A stretch of 6,623 nucleotides of DNA. Source: Bacteroidota bacterium. Its GTDB lineage: Bacteria; Bacteroidota; Bacteroidia; 2-12-FULL-35-15. Under the pieces are notes generated by a model that made no database searches, was not told the DNA's origin, and saw nothing but the letters and a program-made list of their open reading frames with translations. Position 1 is the first letter of the stretch. Every line of letters starts with the position of its first letter. The position numbers and the translations under genes are program-made. Shown one piece after another: positions 6,108 to 6,623 of the stretch. Where the stretch lies: NCBI GenBank assembly GCA_021413595.1, contig JAIOQD010000430.1, positions 1-6,623 on the forward strand. The letters are read 5' to 3'.

Positions 6108-6315
6108 ATACCAATACTTAGTAAATATTAGTCCAATAGTTTTATTGAATAACAAAATATTTAAACCACATAGATTCATAGTCAAATAAGGGACGAATTT
6201 CACATAGAATCTCTTCAAACATAGCCCCTATGTTAAAAATTTATTTCTTTATTACCTAGAAATCTATGTTTCTATGTGGTTCAAGATTGGACTATTTTAA
6301 ATTAAGTAATGGTAT
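6108..6315. mobile_element. Second, unrelated MITE-like element
   Basis: The ends are inverted repeats over about 30 bp without gaps. ATACCA (6108-6113) pairs with TGGTAT (6310-6315), TACTTA (6115-6120) with TAAGTA apart from one mismatch (6303-6308), and TAGTCCAAT (6129-6137) with ATTGGACTA (6286-6294). Inside, AACCACATAG (6164-6173) pairs with CTATGTGGTT (6272-6281), and the pairing resumes at CATAG/CTATG (6177-6181 with 6264-6268). A central hairpin, AACATAG-CCC-CTATGTT, lies at 6218-6234. The motif ACATAG therefore recurs several times. No protein is encoded. TA dinucleotides at 6109-6110 and 6313-6314 could be a target duplication if the element proper starts at CCA. Inference: a non-autonomous element, different in sequence from the one at 84-413. 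Confidence 0.65.
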
Positions 6316-6367
6316 TACCAATTATTTATGGCTAATGATATAAAAACGACTTCCACTATTGCTGTAT

Positions 6368-6601
6368 ATGTACAACTATCAAAAAACAATAAATATAATT
6401 TCAGAGGCCATTGATACAGATGAAGTGGATAACATTATTGAACATTTTTTGGAATCAATAGCAACCTTGTATAGCGAAAAAGCGGTTATACAAGAATTGG
6501 CTGTACTAATTAAAGAGGAGTTGAATACACGGAATTATGAAACGAATAACAAAATGAAAAGGGCATTGGATTTAATTGAAACTCACACCCCGATAAATTA
6601 A
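6368..6601 (+). CDS. Small hypothetical protein, predicted helical
   Basis: I do not recognise this protein. From the ATG at 6368 it has 77 residues. An in-frame TTG at 6359 would add three, but ATG is the more likely start; neither has a visible ribosome-binding site. The sequence is acidic and looks wholly alpha-helical, with regular hydrophobic spacing (for example I-I-E-H-F-L-E-S-I-A-T-L and V-I-Q-E-L-A-V-L-I-K-E-E-L). It has no signal peptide, no membrane segment and no cysteine, so it is probably a small cytoplasmic protein. Its natural-looking helical pattern and its clean length in AT-rich DNA make it a likely real gene, though short. It begins 52 bp after the MITE-like element, so any promoter lies in that gap, within the element, or upstream of it. 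No downstream gene is visible before the window ends. Confidence 0.5.
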   Translation: MYNYQKTINIISEAIDTDEVDNIIEHFLESIATLYSEKAVIQELAVLIKEELNTRNYETNNKMKRALDLIETHTPIN

Positions 6602-6623
6602 TATTACCAAATTAGTGTTGCAT

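Noticed and set aside
6328..6414. 28-codon frame (MANDIKTTS…) overlapping the start of the small gene in another frame
   Set aside because: It is very short, has no leader and overlaps the better 77-residue frame; a frameshift joining the two is possible but unsupported.
1..6623. CRISPR arrays, tRNA or rRNA genes, phage genes, toxin-antitoxin or defence systems
   Set aside because: No regularly spaced direct repeats, no tRNA-like cloverleaf and no matching protein families were seen on either strand.

Overview
The window looks like chromosomal DNA from a member of the Bacteroidota. It is AT-rich (about one third GC by eye). It encodes an outer-membrane protein of the DUF3078 type, a MscL with the loop sequence seen in this phylum, and a long MscS-domain protein with the C-terminal HYRAARDGN tail typical of Bacteroidota. 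Start codons lack clear Shine-Dalgarno sequences and sit in A-rich leaders, and promoter-like TAnnTTTG boxes occur. I cannot place it to genus.

Layout, left to right. Positions 84-413 hold a small non-coding element with 23-bp terminal inverted repeats and further nested inverted repeats (MITE-like). A gene for a small exported Lys/Glu-rich protein follows (468-755). Next is a probable two-gene unit, mscL (954-1340) and a DUF3078 outer-membrane beta-barrel protein (1367-2317), closed by a strong hairpin terminator (2378-2410). The 550-bp gap after it contains a second, left-truncated copy of the first element (2624-2760). A MscS-family mechanosensitive channel with a signal peptide and a periplasmic coiled coil follows (2961-4820). 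A Crp/Fnr-family regulator lies on the minus strand (5042-5737), convergent with the channel gene. The last region (5738-6367) is intergenic and unusually structured. It holds a perfect 28-bp palindrome with an FNR-type core, a Bacteroidota -7 promoter box about 30 bp from its centre, a possible short terminated transcript (about 5975-6090), and a second, unrelated MITE-like element (6108-6315). A small unrecognised gene (6368-6601) ends the window.

How the parts may work together. MscL and MscS are both emergency release valves for hypo-osmotic shock, so the left two thirds reads as an envelope and turgor neighbourhood, although the two channel genes are separate transcription units. The right third reads as regulatory. 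The Crp/Fnr protein has an FNR-like recognition helix (T-I-E-T-L-V-R) but lacks both the N-terminal cysteine cluster of FNR and the cAMP-contacting arginine of CRP. An FNR-type box lies about 180 bp upstream of its start codon. The best lead in the window is that this box controls a short RNA in one direction and possibly the regulator itself in the other. That is inference from sequence and has not been tested.
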